A DNA stretch of 64,000 bases from an uncultured Alphaproteobacteria bacterium (GCA_903934325.1 CAIZNH010000006.1:1-64000), one strand, 5' to 3'. Shown: positions 44,034 to 55,069, counted from the stretch's first letter. The notes: a model not told the origin generated them from the letters alone. Translations and numbers: made by a program.

Positions 44034-45833
44034 ATGGAGTTCCCCGTGCCCGGCAAGCCGGACAAAGCCGCAAGTCACAGCGCCCCCAAAAGCGGTGCGG
44101 CGATCCTTGTGCAGTGCCTGATCGAGCAGGGCGTCGAATATGTCTTCGGCTATCCCGGCGGCGCGGTGCTGCCGATCTATGACGAACTCTTCGGCGATGA
44201 GCGCATCCGCCACATCCTCGTCCGCCACGAAGCGGGCGCGGCCCACGCGGCCGAAGGCTATGCCCGCGCCACCGGCAAGCCGGGCGTGGTGCTTGTCACC
44301 AGCGGACCCGGCGCAACCAATGCGATCACCGGGATTGCCGATGCGTGGATGGATTCGATCCCGCTCGTCGTCATCACCGGACAGGTGCCCACCAGCCTGA
44401 TCGGCACCGACGCGTTTCAGGAAGCCGACACCATCGGCATCACGCGTCACTGCACCAAGCACAATTATCTGGTGAAGGACCCGGCCGATCTCGCCGCAAC
44501 CATCGCCGAGGCCTTCCGCATCGCCACCACCGGGCGCCCCGGTCCGGTCGTGATCGACATTCCCAAGGATGTGCAGATCGCCGTGCCGTCCGAGCGCCGC
44601 GCCTTCGTGCGTCCGGGATCGCACCGCTATGCCCCGCAGATGGTCGCGCCCGCCGAACAGATCGTCGAGGCGATCGAGCTGATCGCCAAGGCCGAGCGTC
44701 CAATTTTCTACACCGGCGGCGGCGTGATCAATTCCGGCCCCGAGGCAAGCGAACTGCTGCGCCGCCTCCAGGACCTCACCGGCGCGCCGGTCACCTCGAC
44801 CCTGATGGGCCTCGGCGCCTTCCCGAGCACGCACCCCGACTGGCTCGGGATGCTGGGGATGCACGGCACCTATGAAGCCAATATGGCGATGAACACCTGC
44901 GACGTGATGGTGTGCATCGGTGCGCGCTTCGATGACCGGGTGACCGGCAGGCTCGACGCTTTCTCGCCCCATTCGACCAAGATCCACATCGACATCGATC
45001 GCTCCTCGATCAACAAGACCGTGCCGGTGGACATGGGCATCCTTGGCGATTGCGGCACGGTGCTGGGCCAGCTGATCGCAGCCTGGGGCAGCCGGCAGGC
45101 GCGCGATCTGGGCGAATGGAAGGCCCGCATCGCCGGCTGGCGCGCGCGCGAATGCCTCGCCTATCCGCCGCGCTCGGTGAAGCATCCGAACATGATCATG
45201 CCGCAAAAGGCGATCGAGCGGCTCCATGCCCTTACCCACAAGCGCGCGCCGATCATCTCCACCGAAGTCGGCCAGCACCAGATGTGGGCGGCGCAATATT
45301 TCGGCTTCGATGATCCCAACAAGTGGCTGACCTCGGGCGGGCTCGGCACCATGGGCTATGGCCTGCCCGCCGCAATCGGCGCGCAGCTTGGCCACCCCGA
45401 CGCGCTGGTGATCGACATTGCGGGCGAGGCCAGCATCCAGATGAACATCCAGGAACTGGGCACCGCCAGCCAGTACCGCCTGCCGGTCAAGGTGTTCATC
45501 CTCAACAACGAATATATGGGCATGGTCCGCCAGTGGCAGGAGCTGACCTACGAAAGCCGCTATTCGAACAGCTACTCCGACAGCCTGCCCGATTTCGTGC
45601 GGCTGGCCGAAGCATACGGGTGGAAGGGCATTCGCATCCACGATGAAAGCGAACTCGATGAAGGGATCGCCGCCATGCTTGCGCACGATGGGCCGGTGAT
45701 GGTCGATTGCCTCGTCGCGCAGGATGCCAACTGCCTGCCGATGATCCCGTCAGGCGCGGCCCATACCGACATGATCCTCTACGGCGACAAGGTCGACGGG
45801 ACGATGGACGACGAAGCCAAGGCGCTGGTTTAG
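44034..45833 (+). CDS. ilvB: Acetolactate synthase large (catalytic) subunit
   Basis: This ThDP-dependent enzyme makes acetolactate or acetohydroxybutyrate, the first common step to Val, Leu and Ile. The 599-residue protein has the catalytic glutamate region [15 protein letters not shown] then [17 protein letters not shown], and the ThDP motif ([17 protein letters not shown]). In that motif GEAS replaces the more common GDGS. A GTG at 44046 has a GGAG upstream and is an alternative start. It is followed by ilvN and ilvC. Confidence 0.96.
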   Translation: MEFPVPGKPDKAASHSAPKSGAAILVQCLIEQGVEYVFGYPGGAVLPIYDELFGDERIRHILVRHEAGAAHAAEGYARATGKPGVVLVTSGPGATNAITGIADAWMDSIPLVVITGQVPTSLIGTDAFQEADTIGITRHCTKHNYLVKDPADLAATIAEAFRIATTGRPGPVVIDIPKDVQIAVPSERRAFVRPGSHRYAPQMVAPAEQIVEAIELIAKAERPIFYTGGGVINSGPEASELLRRLQDLTGAPVTSTLMGLGAFPSTHPDWLGMLGMHGTYEANMAMNTCDVMVCIGARFDDRVTGRLDAFSPHSTKIHIDIDRSSINKTVPVDMGILGDCGTVLGQLIAAWGSRQARDLGEWKARIAGWRARECLAYPPRSVKHPNMIMPQKAIERLHALTHKRAPIISTEVGQHQMWAAQYFGFDDPNKWLTSGGLGTMGYGLPAAIGAQLGHPDALVIDIAGEASIQMNIQELGTASQYRLPVKVFILNNEYMGMVRQWQELTYESRYSNSYSDSLPDFVRLAEAYGWKGIRIHDESELDEGIAAMLAHDGPVMVDCLVAQDANCLPMIPSGAAHTDMILYGDKVDGTMDDEAKALV

Positions 45834-45842
45834 GAAACGCTC

Positions 45843-47421
<1,579 letters not shown>

Positions 47422-47432
47422 GCTGCAAAGAA

Positions 47433-47466
47433 TTCCACCGCCCGCCTGTTGCGGCGGGCGGTGGAA
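47433..47466 (+). terminator. Long perfect hairpin after ilvC
   Basis: TTCCACCGCCCGCC and GGCGGGCGGTGGAA form a 14-base perfect stem with a 6-base loop, starting 12 bases after the ilvC stop. No T tract follows, so it may stabilise the mRNA 3' end or act with a factor, not as a simple intrinsic terminator. Confidence 0.65.
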
Positions 47467-47518
47467 CCATCGCGGGGCGTCGGGTATTGGGTCTTCACAC
47501 CTTGAGGAGACCCACCCG

Positions 47519-48172
47519 ATGAATCGCACCGCCCTCGCCGCTCTTGCAGCGCTTGCCATCACCGGCATCAGCGCCGCTTTCGTCCCCACGCTCGCAGCCC
47601 AGGATGCCCCGCAGATGCCGGGCATCAAGGATCCCTCGCGCGTCACGGCAGGCACCTATGCCGCCGATCCGGGGCACTCGCTGATCGGCTGGGAAGTCAG
47701 CCATTTCGGCTTCAGCGACTATTTCGGCATCTTCGGCGATGTGGCGGGCACGCTGGTGCTCGATCCGGCCAATCCGGATGCGGCCAAGGTCGATGTGACG
47801 ATCCCCGTCGCCAATGTCACCACCGCCAGCAAGGGCCTGACCGCGCACCTCCTGCGCCCGGGCAAGGACGGGGGCGCGCCCGATTTCTTCGGCCCCGCAC
47901 CGGCCCCCGCCCGCTTCGTCTCCACATCGGTCAAGGCCAAGGGCATGACCGCGATCATCACCGGCGACCTCACCTTGAACGGCATCACCAAGCCGGTCAC
48001 TTTCGAGGCCGAGTTCGTGGGCGCGGGCAACAACCCCTACAACAAGAAGGCCACCGTCGGCTTCGAAGCGGAGACCGAAATCAAGCGCTCGGACTTCGGC
48101 GTGAACTACGCCATCCCCTTCGTCAGCGACGAGGTGGAGCTGGAGATCTCCGTCGCCTTCGAGAAGCAGTAA
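47519..48172 (+). CDS. YceI family periplasmic protein
   Basis: The 217-residue protein has a signal peptide (TALAALAALAITGISAAF, cleavage near LAAQ) and a YceI lipocalin-like domain: AGTYAADPGHSLIGWEVSHFGFS, ITGDLTLNGITKPVTFEAEF and EIKRSDFGVNYAIPF. YceI proteins bind polyisoprenoids or amphiphiles in the periplasm. It is a single gene just downstream of the ilvC hairpin. Its ligand is not known. Confidence 0.9.
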   Translation: MNRTALAALAALAITGISAAFVPTLAAQDAPQMPGIKDPSRVTAGTYAADPGHSLIGWEVSHFGFSDYFGIFGDVAGTLVLDPANPDAAKVDVTIPVANVTTASKGLTAHLLRPGKDGGAPDFFGPAPAPARFVSTSVKAKGMTAIITGDLTLNGITKPVTFEAEFVGAGNNPYNKKATVGFEAETEIKRSDFGVNYAIPFVSDEVELEISVAFEKQ

Positions 48173-48218
48173 GAGCCTCTCGACACATCATCTCCAATCG
48201 GGCAGGCCTCTCTCCACG

Positions 48219-49376
48219 ATGCGCCTGTCCGATTGCCACAATATCGACGATTTCCGGCGGCTGGCGAAGGCCCGCCTGCCCTTCCCCGTGTTCGATTACA
48301 TCGACGGCGCGGCTGATGACGAGCTGACCAAGGCGAGGAACACCGCTGCCTTTGCGGGGGTCGATCTGGTGCCCGATGTGCTCGCCGGGGTGGAGGTGAT
48401 CGACACCTCCTGCACAATCCTCGGGCGCAAATCCGCGCTGCCGCTGATGCTCTCGCCCACCGCAGTCCAGCGCGCCTTCCACTGGCAGGGCGAGCGCGCG
48501 GTGGCCAAAGCCGCCGAGAAATACGGGCTGTGGTTCGGCATATCGAGCCTTGCGACGCGCTCGATCGAGGAGATCGCCGCGCTCACCAGCGGGCCGAAGC
48601 TGTTCCAGCTCTATGTCCACAAGGACAAGGGGCTGAACACCCACATGATCGAGCGCTGTCAGGCGGCAAAGTTCGATGCGCTGGCGCTGACGGTGGACAC
48701 CATCGTTTCGGGCAAGCGCGAGCGGTGCCTGAGGAGCGGCTTCACCACCCCGCCGCGCTTCACGCCTGCCAGCATCCTCAGCTACGCCGCCCGCCCGCGC
48801 TGGACGCTCGACTATGTGTTCCGCGAGAAATTCCGCCTCCCCAATCTCGACACCCATGTCAGCGAGGGCACGAACAGGGCGGTCAGCATCGCGGAATATT
48901 TCAACACCATGCTCGATACCGCGATGACATGGGACACCGCCGCAAGCATCCGCCAGCAATGGGGCGGCACCTTTGTGCTGAAGGGCGTGATGAGCGCCAA
49001 TGATGCGCGCCGCGCGGTCGAGATCGGGGCGGATGCGATCATGATCTCGAACCACGGCGGGCGCCAGCTCGATGGCTCCCGCGCGCCGTTTGATCAGCTG
49101 CCCGAGATTGTCGATGCGGTGGGGGGCAAGATCGAGATCATCTGCGACGGCGGCGTGCGGCGCGGCACCCATGTGCTGAAGGCCCTGTGCTCGGGCGCCA
49201 CGGCGGCCTCGGGCGGGCGGCTCTATCTCTATGCGCTGGCGGCGGCGGGGCAGGACGGGGTCGAACACGCGCTCGGCATCCTCAAGGACGAGATCGAGCG
49301 CGGGATGCGGCTGATGGGGGTGACGCGGACCAGCCAGCTCACCGGCGAACGCCTGCGCCAGCGCCCGCCGGCATGA
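48219..49376 (+). CDS. FMN-dependent alpha-hydroxy-acid oxidizing protein (L-lactate dehydrogenase type)
   Basis: This 385-residue TIM-barrel flavoenzyme oxidises an L-2-hydroxy acid such as lactate, glycolate or mandelate. It has VFDYIDGAADDELT, LPLMLSPTAVQRAFHWQGE, FQLYVHKDKG, and the active-site HisArg motif SNHGGRQLDGSRAPFDQLPEI, given here by its core SNHGGRQLDG. The loop region (PPRFTPASILSYAARPRWTL) fits membrane-associated LldD-like enzymes. Substrate is not fixed by sequence. It stands alone, 46 bases after YceI. Confidence 0.85.
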   Translation: MRLSDCHNIDDFRRLAKARLPFPVFDYIDGAADDELTKARNTAAFAGVDLVPDVLAGVEVIDTSCTILGRKSALPLMLSPTAVQRAFHWQGERAVAKAAEKYGLWFGISSLATRSIEEIAALTSGPKLFQLYVHKDKGLNTHMIERCQAAKFDALALTVDTIVSGKRERCLRSGFTTPPRFTPASILSYAARPRWTLDYVFREKFRLPNLDTHVSEGTNRAVSIAEYFNTMLDTAMTWDTAASIRQQWGGTFVLKGVMSANDARRAVEIGADAIMISNHGGRQLDGSRAPFDQLPEIVDAVGGKIEIICDGGVRRGTHVLKALCSGATAASGGRLYLYALAAAGQDGVEHALGILKDEIERGMRLMGVTRTSQLTGERLRQRPPA

Positions 49377-49442
49377 ACTGTCATGATGTTGCAATTTTCC
49401 GGTCGTTTGGGATGATGTGAGGCCCATTTACGGACACCGATC

Positions 49443-49916
49443 ATGACCAATCGCCCCGCCGCTGCCCTGCCCCTGATGCTCGCCGCTCTGATGCTGCCCG
49501 CCCTGACGTTGACGGCCTGCGGGAGCGAGCCCGATCCCGCCGCCAGCAGCGCGGACAGCTTTGCGTCACGGATCAACAAGAACGCCGCTGAAGCCTCGGC
49601 CACACCCGCGCCTGCGGCCACCGCCACGCCGCAGATCGCCCAGCCCCTGCCGGGCGCCGCGCCGGGTGCCTTTGCCGAGGGCACGCTCACCGATCCTGCC
49701 TCGCAGACCTGCGGTGCCAATCTGATGGGGCCCTTCATCGGCAAGCCTGCCGATCAGGGCACCCGCGCCGCCATCGCCCAGACCCTGGGGCGCACCGAGA
49801 ACCTGCGTTTCGTGCCCTTCGGGACCGCGGGCTTCGTCAATCCCGATCCCACCAACCCGCGCCTCAGTCTGATGCTCGATGCGCAGAACATCATCCGCGA
49901 CGCACGCTGCGGGTGA
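49443..49916 (+). CDS. Lipoprotein with inhibitor I78-like domain
   Basis: The 157-residue protein has a lipobox (LTLTAC, Cys at about 25), a Pro/Ala-rich linker, and a C-terminal domain of about 70 residues. That domain has CGANLMGPFIGKPAD at its start and ends RLSLMLDAQNIIRDARCG, the pattern of the peptidase inhibitor I78 family. The paired cysteines probably form a disulfide. It may be an envelope peptidase inhibitor (inference). It ends 55 bases before the leuA leader peptide. Confidence 0.7.
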   Translation: MTNRPAAALPLMLAALMLPALTLTACGSEPDPAASSADSFASRINKNAAEASATPAPAATATPQIAQPLPGAAPGAFAEGTLTDPASQTCGANLMGPFIGKPADQGTRAAIAQTLGRTENLRFVPFGTAGFVNPDPTNPRLSLMLDAQNIIRDARCG

Positions 49917-49971
49917 TAGCGGGGGTATTCCCGGCTTGCGCCCTGCGCAATAATCGGCAAAGACTGCCCGC

Positions 49972-50022
49972 ATGACGGGACACGGACTTGCGCTGCTTCG
50001 ACTTATGCGCCCTTGGGCGTAG
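49972..50022 (+). CDS. leuA leader peptide (candidate)
   Basis: A 16-codon frame encodes MTGHGLALLRLMRPWA, with four leucine codons clustered in seven, ending TAG 88 bases before leuA. Leucine-rich leader peptides precede leuA in many alphaproteobacteria and control attenuation by ribosome stalling. The stop codon lies just past CCCTTGGG, which can pair with CCCAAGGG downstream. No strong ribosome-binding site is seen. Too short to be supported by composition alone. Confidence 0.6.
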   Translation: MTGHGLALLRLMRPWA

Positions 50023-50062
50023 GCAGCCGCGCGCGAGGATGCGAGCGGCCCGCTCCCAAGGG
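50010..50062 (+). promoter_or_regulatory. leuA attenuator: alternative hairpins
   Basis: CCCTTGGG (50010-50017), within the leader peptide codons, is fully complementary to CCCAAGGG (50055-50062). GCCGC (50026-50030) and GCGGC (50045-50049) form an inner stem. Ribosome position on the leucine codons could choose between structures. A T tract for a clear terminator is missing, so the mechanism may act on translation or through Rho. Confidence 0.5.
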
Positions 50063-50110
50063 TAACCCGCAAGCCTCCTCCCTTCCAATGTCCGCGACGA
50101 GCCATTTTCC

Positions 50111-51790
50111 ATGCCCATGCTCCAGCATCCTTCCGCCAAGTACCGCCCCTTCGGCCAGATCAACCTGCCCGACCGCCAGTGGCCCTCGAAACTGATCGAG
50201 AGCGCGCCGCGCTGGCTCTCCACCGATCTGCGCGACGGCAACCAGTCGATCATCGATCCGATGGACGCGGTGAAAAAGCGCCGATTCTTCGATCTGCTGG
50301 TCGAAATCGGGGTCAAGGAAATCGAAGTCGGCTTCCCCAGCGCCGGCGCGACCGAGTTCGATTTCATCTCGGGCCTGGTGCGTTCGGGCGATATTCCCGA
50401 TGACGTCACCGTGCAGGTGCTGACGCAGAGCCGCGAGGATCTGATCCGCACCAGCTTCGACAGCCTGACAGGCGCGCGCGCCGTCATCGTCCACCTCTAC
50501 AACGCCGTCAGCCCCGCATGGCGCGACATCGTGTTCCGCATGAGCAAGGACGAGGTTAAGGCCATCGCCGTCGCGGGTGCCAAGGTGATGCGCGACGAGG
50601 CCGCCAAGCGCCCCGATACGGACTGGCATTTCCAGTATTCGCCGGAGACCTTCTCCACCGCCGAACTCGATTTCAGCATCGAGGTCTGCGCCGCGGTGAT
50701 GGAGGTGCTGGCCCCCACGCCCGAGCATCCGATCATCCTCAACCTGCCGGCCACGATCGAGGCGGCGACCCCAAATATCTATGCCGACCAGATCGAATAT
50801 TTCGGACGGCACCTGCCCAACCGGCAATCCGCGATCCTGAGCCTTCACACCCACAATGATCGCGGCACCGGCGTGGCGGCGGCGGAACTCGGGCTGATGG
50901 CGGGGGCAGACCGGGTCGAAGGCTGCCTGTTCGGCAATGGCGAGCGCACCGGCAATTGCTGCCTCGTGACCATGGCGCTCAACCTCTACACCCAGGGGGT
51001 CAACCCCAGGCTCGACTTCTCGGATATCGACCGGGTGATCGAGACGGTGGAATATTGCAACGACATCCCCGTCCACCAGCGCCACCCCTATGGCGGCGAG
51101 CTGGTCTACACCGCCTTTTCCGGCAGCCATCAGGACGCGATCAAGAAGGGCTTCGAAGCGCGCGACACCCAGAACGACGAAGTCTGGCGCGTGCCCTATC
51201 TCCCCATCGATCCGGCCGATCTCGGGCGCAATTACGAAGCGGTGATCCGCGTCAATTCGCAGTCCGGCAAGGGCGGCTTTGCCTGGGTGCTGGAGAAGGA
51301 TCAGGGCCTCAAGCTTCCCAAGAAGATGCAGGCCGATTTCTCGCGCCATGTGCAGCATCTCGCCGACGAGCTGGGCCGCGAGTTGAACGCCGCCGACATC
51401 TGGGACGCCTTCCGCTGCGCCTATCACGTCAAGACCCACCCCAAGCATTTCCAGCTGGTGCGCTACGAGGAAAGCCGCGCGTCGGACGGCACCCGCATCT
51501 TTGCCGGCACCATCGCGGTCGAAGGCACGGAGCAGAGCGTTTCGGGGCGCGGCAATGGCCTCATCTCCTCGGTGATGGGCACCTTGCGCGAGGCCTTCGG
51601 GGTCGAGCTCGAGGTGTCCGACTACACCGAACACGCACTGGGCAGCGGCACGGATGCGCGCGCGGCGGCCTATCTCGAATGCCGCACGGCGGACGGGCGC
51701 ACGCTGTGGGGCTGCGGGATCGACGAGGATATCGCCACCGCCAGCGTGCGCGCCGTGCTGAGCGCGGCCAATTCGGCTGTGGCGCGCTAG
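50111..51790 (+). CDS. leuA: 2-isopropylmalate synthase
   Basis: LeuA condenses acetyl-CoA with 2-ketoisovalerate, the committed step of leucine synthesis. The 559-residue protein is the longer type. The catalytic barrel has LSTDLRDGNQSIIDPMD and HTHNDRGTGVAAAELGLMAGADRVEG (key part HTHNDRGTGVA). The C-terminal regulatory domain (SVSGRGNGLISSVMG, DYTEHALGSGTDARAAAYLE) would bind leucine for feedback inhibition. It is preceded by a leader peptide and attenuator. No leuBCD genes are nearby. Confidence 0.96.
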   Translation: MPMLQHPSAKYRPFGQINLPDRQWPSKLIESAPRWLSTDLRDGNQSIIDPMDAVKKRRFFDLLVEIGVKEIEVGFPSAGATEFDFISGLVRSGDIPDDVTVQVLTQSREDLIRTSFDSLTGARAVIVHLYNAVSPAWRDIVFRMSKDEVKAIAVAGAKVMRDEAAKRPDTDWHFQYSPETFSTAELDFSIEVCAAVMEVLAPTPEHPIILNLPATIEAATPNIYADQIEYFGRHLPNRQSAILSLHTHNDRGTGVAAAELGLMAGADRVEGCLFGNGERTGNCCLVTMALNLYTQGVNPRLDFSDIDRVIETVEYCNDIPVHQRHPYGGELVYTAFSGSHQDAIKKGFEARDTQNDEVWRVPYLPIDPADLGRNYEAVIRVNSQSGKGGFAWVLEKDQGLKLPKKMQADFSRHVQHLADELGRELNAADIWDAFRCAYHVKTHPKHFQLVRYEESRASDGTRIFAGTIAVEGTEQSVSGRGNGLISSVMGTLREAFGVELEVSDYTEHALGSGTDARAAAYLECRTADGRTLWGCGIDEDIATASVRAVLSAANSAVAR

Positions 51791-51872
51791 GCAAGGCGAG
51801 CGCAATGCTTGCCTGAGGCACGCTTTGCGCGCATCATCGGCGCCGCTGTCACGGGAGAGAGGGCCAGCGCCG

Positions 51873-52652
51873 ATGAGCGTGCTCGAACAGGGTTCCGTCA
51901 TGCCCGCAACCCCGCCGCAGGTGGCGGGCGATCTTGCTGCGGCAGATCTGCGCGCGGCGCTCGCGGCGGGCTGGCGCGATTTCCTCGCCATGCCGCGCTT
52001 CGGCCTGTTCTTCGGCGGGGTCTATGTGCTCGCCGGCTTGGGAATCGGCTGGGCCACGATCACCGGCGGCAACCTCTCCTGGCTGATCCCCGCGATCGCC
52101 GGCTTCCCTCTGATCGCGCCTTTCGTGGCCGTCGGCCTTTACGAGGCAAGCCGCAGGCGCGAGGTGGGCGAGCCGCTTACATGGCGCGCGGTGCTCAGCG
52201 CTTTGAAGGGCCACGGGGATGACCAGATCCTCTCGATGGGGGTGATCGTGTTCGTCGCCTTCTCGTTCTGGATGATCATCGCCCACGCCATCTTCGCGAT
52301 CTTCATGGCCGGGAGCCGGATGGGCGGTGAAACGCTCGCCGCCCTCATGACCCCGCCGGGCCTTGCGATGCTGGCGGTGGGCAGCGCGGTCGGCGCGGTA
52401 CTGGCCTTTGCCTTCTACGCGATGACGGTGATCAGCCTGCCGCTGCTGGTCGAACGCAAGGTCGATTTCCTCAATGCGATCATTGCCAGCCTCAAGGTGG
52501 TGCGGCGCAATTTCGCGGTGATGCTGGGCTGGGCGGTGGTGATTGCCGTGCTGCTGTTTGTCGCCATGATCCCGGCCTTTCTCGGCCTTGTCGTGGCGCT
52601 GCCGGTGCTAGGGCACGCGACCTGGCACCTCTACCGGCGTGCGGTGGTCTGA
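51873..52652 (+). CDS. DUF2189 domain-containing membrane protein
   Basis: This 259-residue protein has five or six hydrophobic helices. The DUF2189 pattern is visible: LRAALAAGWRDFLAMPRFGLFFGG, GFPLIAPFVAVGLYEASRRRE, ISLPLLVERKVDFLNAI and LGLVVALPVLGHATWHLYR. Function is unknown. The ATG at 51873 follows GGGAGAGAGGG at a somewhat long distance; an in-frame start 16 codons upstream is less likely. It converges on and overlaps the 3' end of the lipoprotein gene by 22 bases. Confidence 0.82.
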   Translation: MSVLEQGSVMPATPPQVAGDLAAADLRAALAAGWRDFLAMPRFGLFFGGVYVLAGLGIGWATITGGNLSWLIPAIAGFPLIAPFVAVGLYEASRRREVGEPLTWRAVLSALKGHGDDQILSMGVIVFVAFSFWMIIAHAIFAIFMAGSRMGGETLAALMTPPGLAMLAVGSAVGAVLAFAFYAMTVISLPLLVERKVDFLNAIIASLKVVRRNFAVMLGWAVVIAVLLFVAMIPAFLGLVVALPVLGHATWHLYRRAVV

Positions 52653-53188
52653 ACCGCCTTCAGGGTTTTCCTGCTGCGCGAAGGCGCGCCGTGCTCAGGG
52701 GGCGGCAAGGCTTCGAGACGTGCCTTGGCCTCGGCCAGACCGGGCTCTTCAGGCGCGAAGAGCGGGATCAGCTGACCGGCATTGCCGTTTGCACCGGGCG
52801 AATAGTAGAAGGTCGTACCGCCGGTCGAGATGACGGCTATCCTGCAGAGCTTGCGCGCCTTTTCCAGATCTCGCGGCACCCCGCGCCCTTCCTCGAAGCG
52901 GATTCCCAGTTCGAGCGCGGCCGGCTTGTTGGCAGTCCAGGCAAGGCCTGCCAGCAGCGACGGGGGCATCACTTCGCAGGCAACCGTAATCAGCCCCCCG
53001 TCAGGCCCCGGCCACGGACAGCCATTGGCTGGCTGCGCCCCGCTGGCCAGCGAGGCCTCGATCCGTGCGCGGTCCTCGGGCGAGAGCGGCGTGCGGGTGT
53101 CGATCCCGAGATATTGCTGCGGTGTCGCGCATCCGCCGACCAGCAGCGCGAGCACAACCGGAACGGCAAGTCGTGCTGCCCTCAGCAT
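52631..53188 (-). CDS. Hypothetical lipoprotein with SEL1-like motif
   Basis: This protein of about 185 residues has a lipobox (VVLALLVGGC, Cys at about 20). The segment PAALELGIRFEEGRGVPRDL is one SEL1/TPR-like helical unit, and two further cysteines (GCPWPG, TVACEVM) may bond. It shares the layout of the gene just upstream at 53209 (CDWVHP, IPCEVMPLPVLADMA, EEGRGVARNPELA). The two are probably ancient tandem duplicates. Function is unknown. The 3' end overlaps the convergent DUF2189 gene. Confidence 0.7.
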   Translation of the reverse strand: MLRAARLAVPVVLALLVGGCATPQQYLGIDTRTPLSPEDRARIEASLASGAQPANGCPWPGPDGGLITVACEVMPPSLLAGLAWTANKPAALELGIRFEEGRGVPRDLEKARKLCRIAVISTGGTTFYYSPGANGNAGQLIPLFAPEEPGLAEAKARLEALPPPEHGAPSRSRKTLKAVQTTARR

Positions 53189-53208
53189 CACAACTGCCCG
53201 GCCATGTT

Positions 53209-53727
53209 CTAGTCAGCCGACGCGAGATTGCGCAGCCGTTCCTGCGCTTCGGGCAGGCCGACCCCGCGCAAGCGGGTGTAGATCGTGTGTCCGCCGATGC
53301 CCGATACCACGAAGCTCGCGATGCCTTCGACGTTGACCGGCGCGCCGCGCTGCGAATCCCGGGCCGCCATGCGGTAGAAGCGCCGCGCCAATTCAGGGTT
53401 ACGCGCGACCCCGCGCCCTTCCTCCAGGCGCTTGGCGAGTTCGAGCTGCGCCCGCTTGTTGATGACATTGCGCGCCATGTCCGCAAGCACCGGCAGCGGC
53501 ATCACCTCGCAGGGGATCCGCGTCGGCCCCTCGGTGACCGGATGCACCCAGTCGCACTGCCCCGATCCCAGATCGCCGCGCTGATAGGCTGCCGCAAGAA
53601 CTCGCAATTCGGCCTCGCTCACCGGCCGGTCAAGCGCGGCAGAAGCGGTCTCCTGCGCCGCCGCAGCGCCTGCCGCCAGCACCATCGCAGCGCCCATTCC
53701 GAAGCATTTCACGACCCGCGACACCAT
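53209..53727 (-). CDS. Hypothetical secreted protein with SEL1-like motif
   Basis: The 172-residue protein has a signal peptide (CFGMGAAMVLAAGAAAAQ), two cysteines (QCDWVHP, IPCEVMP) and a SEL1-like unit (LELAKRLEEGRGVARNPELARRFYR). The ATG at 53727 was chosen at the signal peptide; a longer frame to 53973 has no supporting features. On the minus strand, TTGACG (53793-53788) and a TATATC-like element near 53761 could be its promoter. It precedes its paralogue by 20 bases. Confidence 0.7.
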   Translation of the reverse strand: MVSRVVKCFGMGAAMVLAAGAAAAQETASAALDRPVSEAELRVLAAAYQRGDLGSGQCDWVHPVTEGPTRIPCEVMPLPVLADMARNVINKRAQLELAKRLEEGRGVARNPELARRFYRMAARDSQRGAPVNVEGIASFVVSGIGGHTIYTRLRGVGLPEAQERLRNLASAD

Positions 53728-53935
53728 TGCCTCTCTCCATCTAAGACACCGATAACACGAGATATATTTCCAAGAAACCGGCTTAATCGTCAATGAACAA
53801 GCCGCTGCGCAAAAGCAGCCATGCCCTGCAAAAAGACCATGGCGCTCGGCCGCCTTGCCGTTACATCTGGCAGCGAGACTGTGCATGAAGGAAGGCCTGC
53901 CAAGGGCCTCGCGTGCGGCACGAGGGAGAGAGACC

Positions 53936-54979
53936 ATGACCGAAGCCATCATCGAGCCAGAACTGGCGATCATCGATCCGCACCATCACCTGTGGGATCT
54001 GCGCCCGCTGCTGCCGATGTTCCCCGAACCGCGCCACCGCTTTCTCGAAACGCTGGTGCCGGCCGCGCATTACACCTTCGATCACCTCCATGCCGATGTC
54101 ACCACCGGCCACAACATCATCGCCACGGTGTTCATGGAATGCGGCGCATTCTACAATTCGGCCTATGGCGATGCGCTGAAGCCGGTGGGCGAGGTCGAAT
54201 ATGTGAACGGCGTCGCGGCGCAATCGGCGAGCGGGCTCTACGGGAAACTGCGCGCCTGTGCCGGGATTGTCGGCCATGCCAACCTGATGCTCGGCAGCGA
54301 CGCGGGCGCGGTGCTCGATGCGCTCACCGCCGCCGCGCCTGCGCGCTTCAAGGGGATCCGCCATCAGGGCGCATGGGATGCCGATCCCGACGTGCTCGGC
54401 CCGCCCTTCCACGCGCCCCAAGGCCTCTATCGCGACGCGACCTTCCGCGCGGGCTTTGCCGAACTGGGCAAGCGCGGGCTCAGCTTCGATGCCTGGGTGC
54501 TGGAGCCGCAGATCGGCGATGTGATCGATCTTGCGCGCGCCTTTCCCGATACCCCGATCTGCCTCGACCATTGCGGCACGCCGCTGGGCTCTGCGAGCTA
54601 TGCAGGCAGGCTGGAGGAACGTTTCGGCGTGTGGCGCGACGCGATCATCGAGCTGGGCAAGTGCGAGAACGTGATGGTCAAGCTCGGCGGGCTGGCGATG
54701 CACAATTGCGCGATGCCCGAGGCCGGGCCTGCCGCAGGCGTCGGCTCGGAGGAACTGGCGCGGCTGTGGAAGCCCTATATCGAGACCTGCATCGAAGCCT
54801 TCGGCACGCGCCGCGCCATGTTCGAGAGCAATTACCCGGTCGATCGCTGGGGCGCGACCTATCCGGTGCTGTGGAACGCCTTCAAGCGCATCACCAGCGG
54901 GGCCAGCGCGGAGGAGAAGGCGGCGCTCTATGCCGGCAACGCGGCGCGGTTCTACCGGTTGGAAAATCTGCCCGGGTGA
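53936..54979 (+). CDS. Amidohydrolase family protein (TIM-barrel, COG3618-like)
   Basis: This 347-residue metal-dependent hydrolase of the predicted TIM-barrel group is related to 2-pyrone-4,6-dicarboxylate lactonase and fuconolactonase. It has the N-terminal metal site IIDPHHHLWDLRP, a barrel strand ICLDHCGTPLG with the active-site His/Asp, and MFESNYPVDRWG near the C-terminus with the last aspartate. The substrate is unknown. The ATG at 53936 follows GGGAGAGAG. It is not close to other catabolic genes except nitronate monooxygenase downstream. Confidence 0.8.
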   Translation: MTEAIIEPELAIIDPHHHLWDLRPLLPMFPEPRHRFLETLVPAAHYTFDHLHADVTTGHNIIATVFMECGAFYNSAYGDALKPVGEVEYVNGVAAQSASGLYGKLRACAGIVGHANLMLGSDAGAVLDALTAAAPARFKGIRHQGAWDADPDVLGPPFHAPQGLYRDATFRAGFAELGKRGLSFDAWVLEPQIGDVIDLARAFPDTPICLDHCGTPLGSASYAGRLEERFGVWRDAIIELGKCENVMVKLGGLAMHNCAMPEAGPAAGVGSEELARLWKPYIETCIEAFGTRRAMFESNYPVDRWGATYPVLWNAFKRITSGASAEEKAALYAGNAARFYRLENLPG

Positions 54980-55069
54980 CGCCACGTCACTCGTAAAAAC
55001 GCGCTTGGCTCGGCAGGAACCCGCGCTAGAGACACCCATTCAAGCCGAATACGTTTTGAGGAGAAACCC

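Noticed and set aside
50003..51991. Minus-strand ORF of about 660 codons opposite leuA
   Set aside because: Mirror frame of leuA; it has no domain, and its upstream part crosses the start of the next gene.
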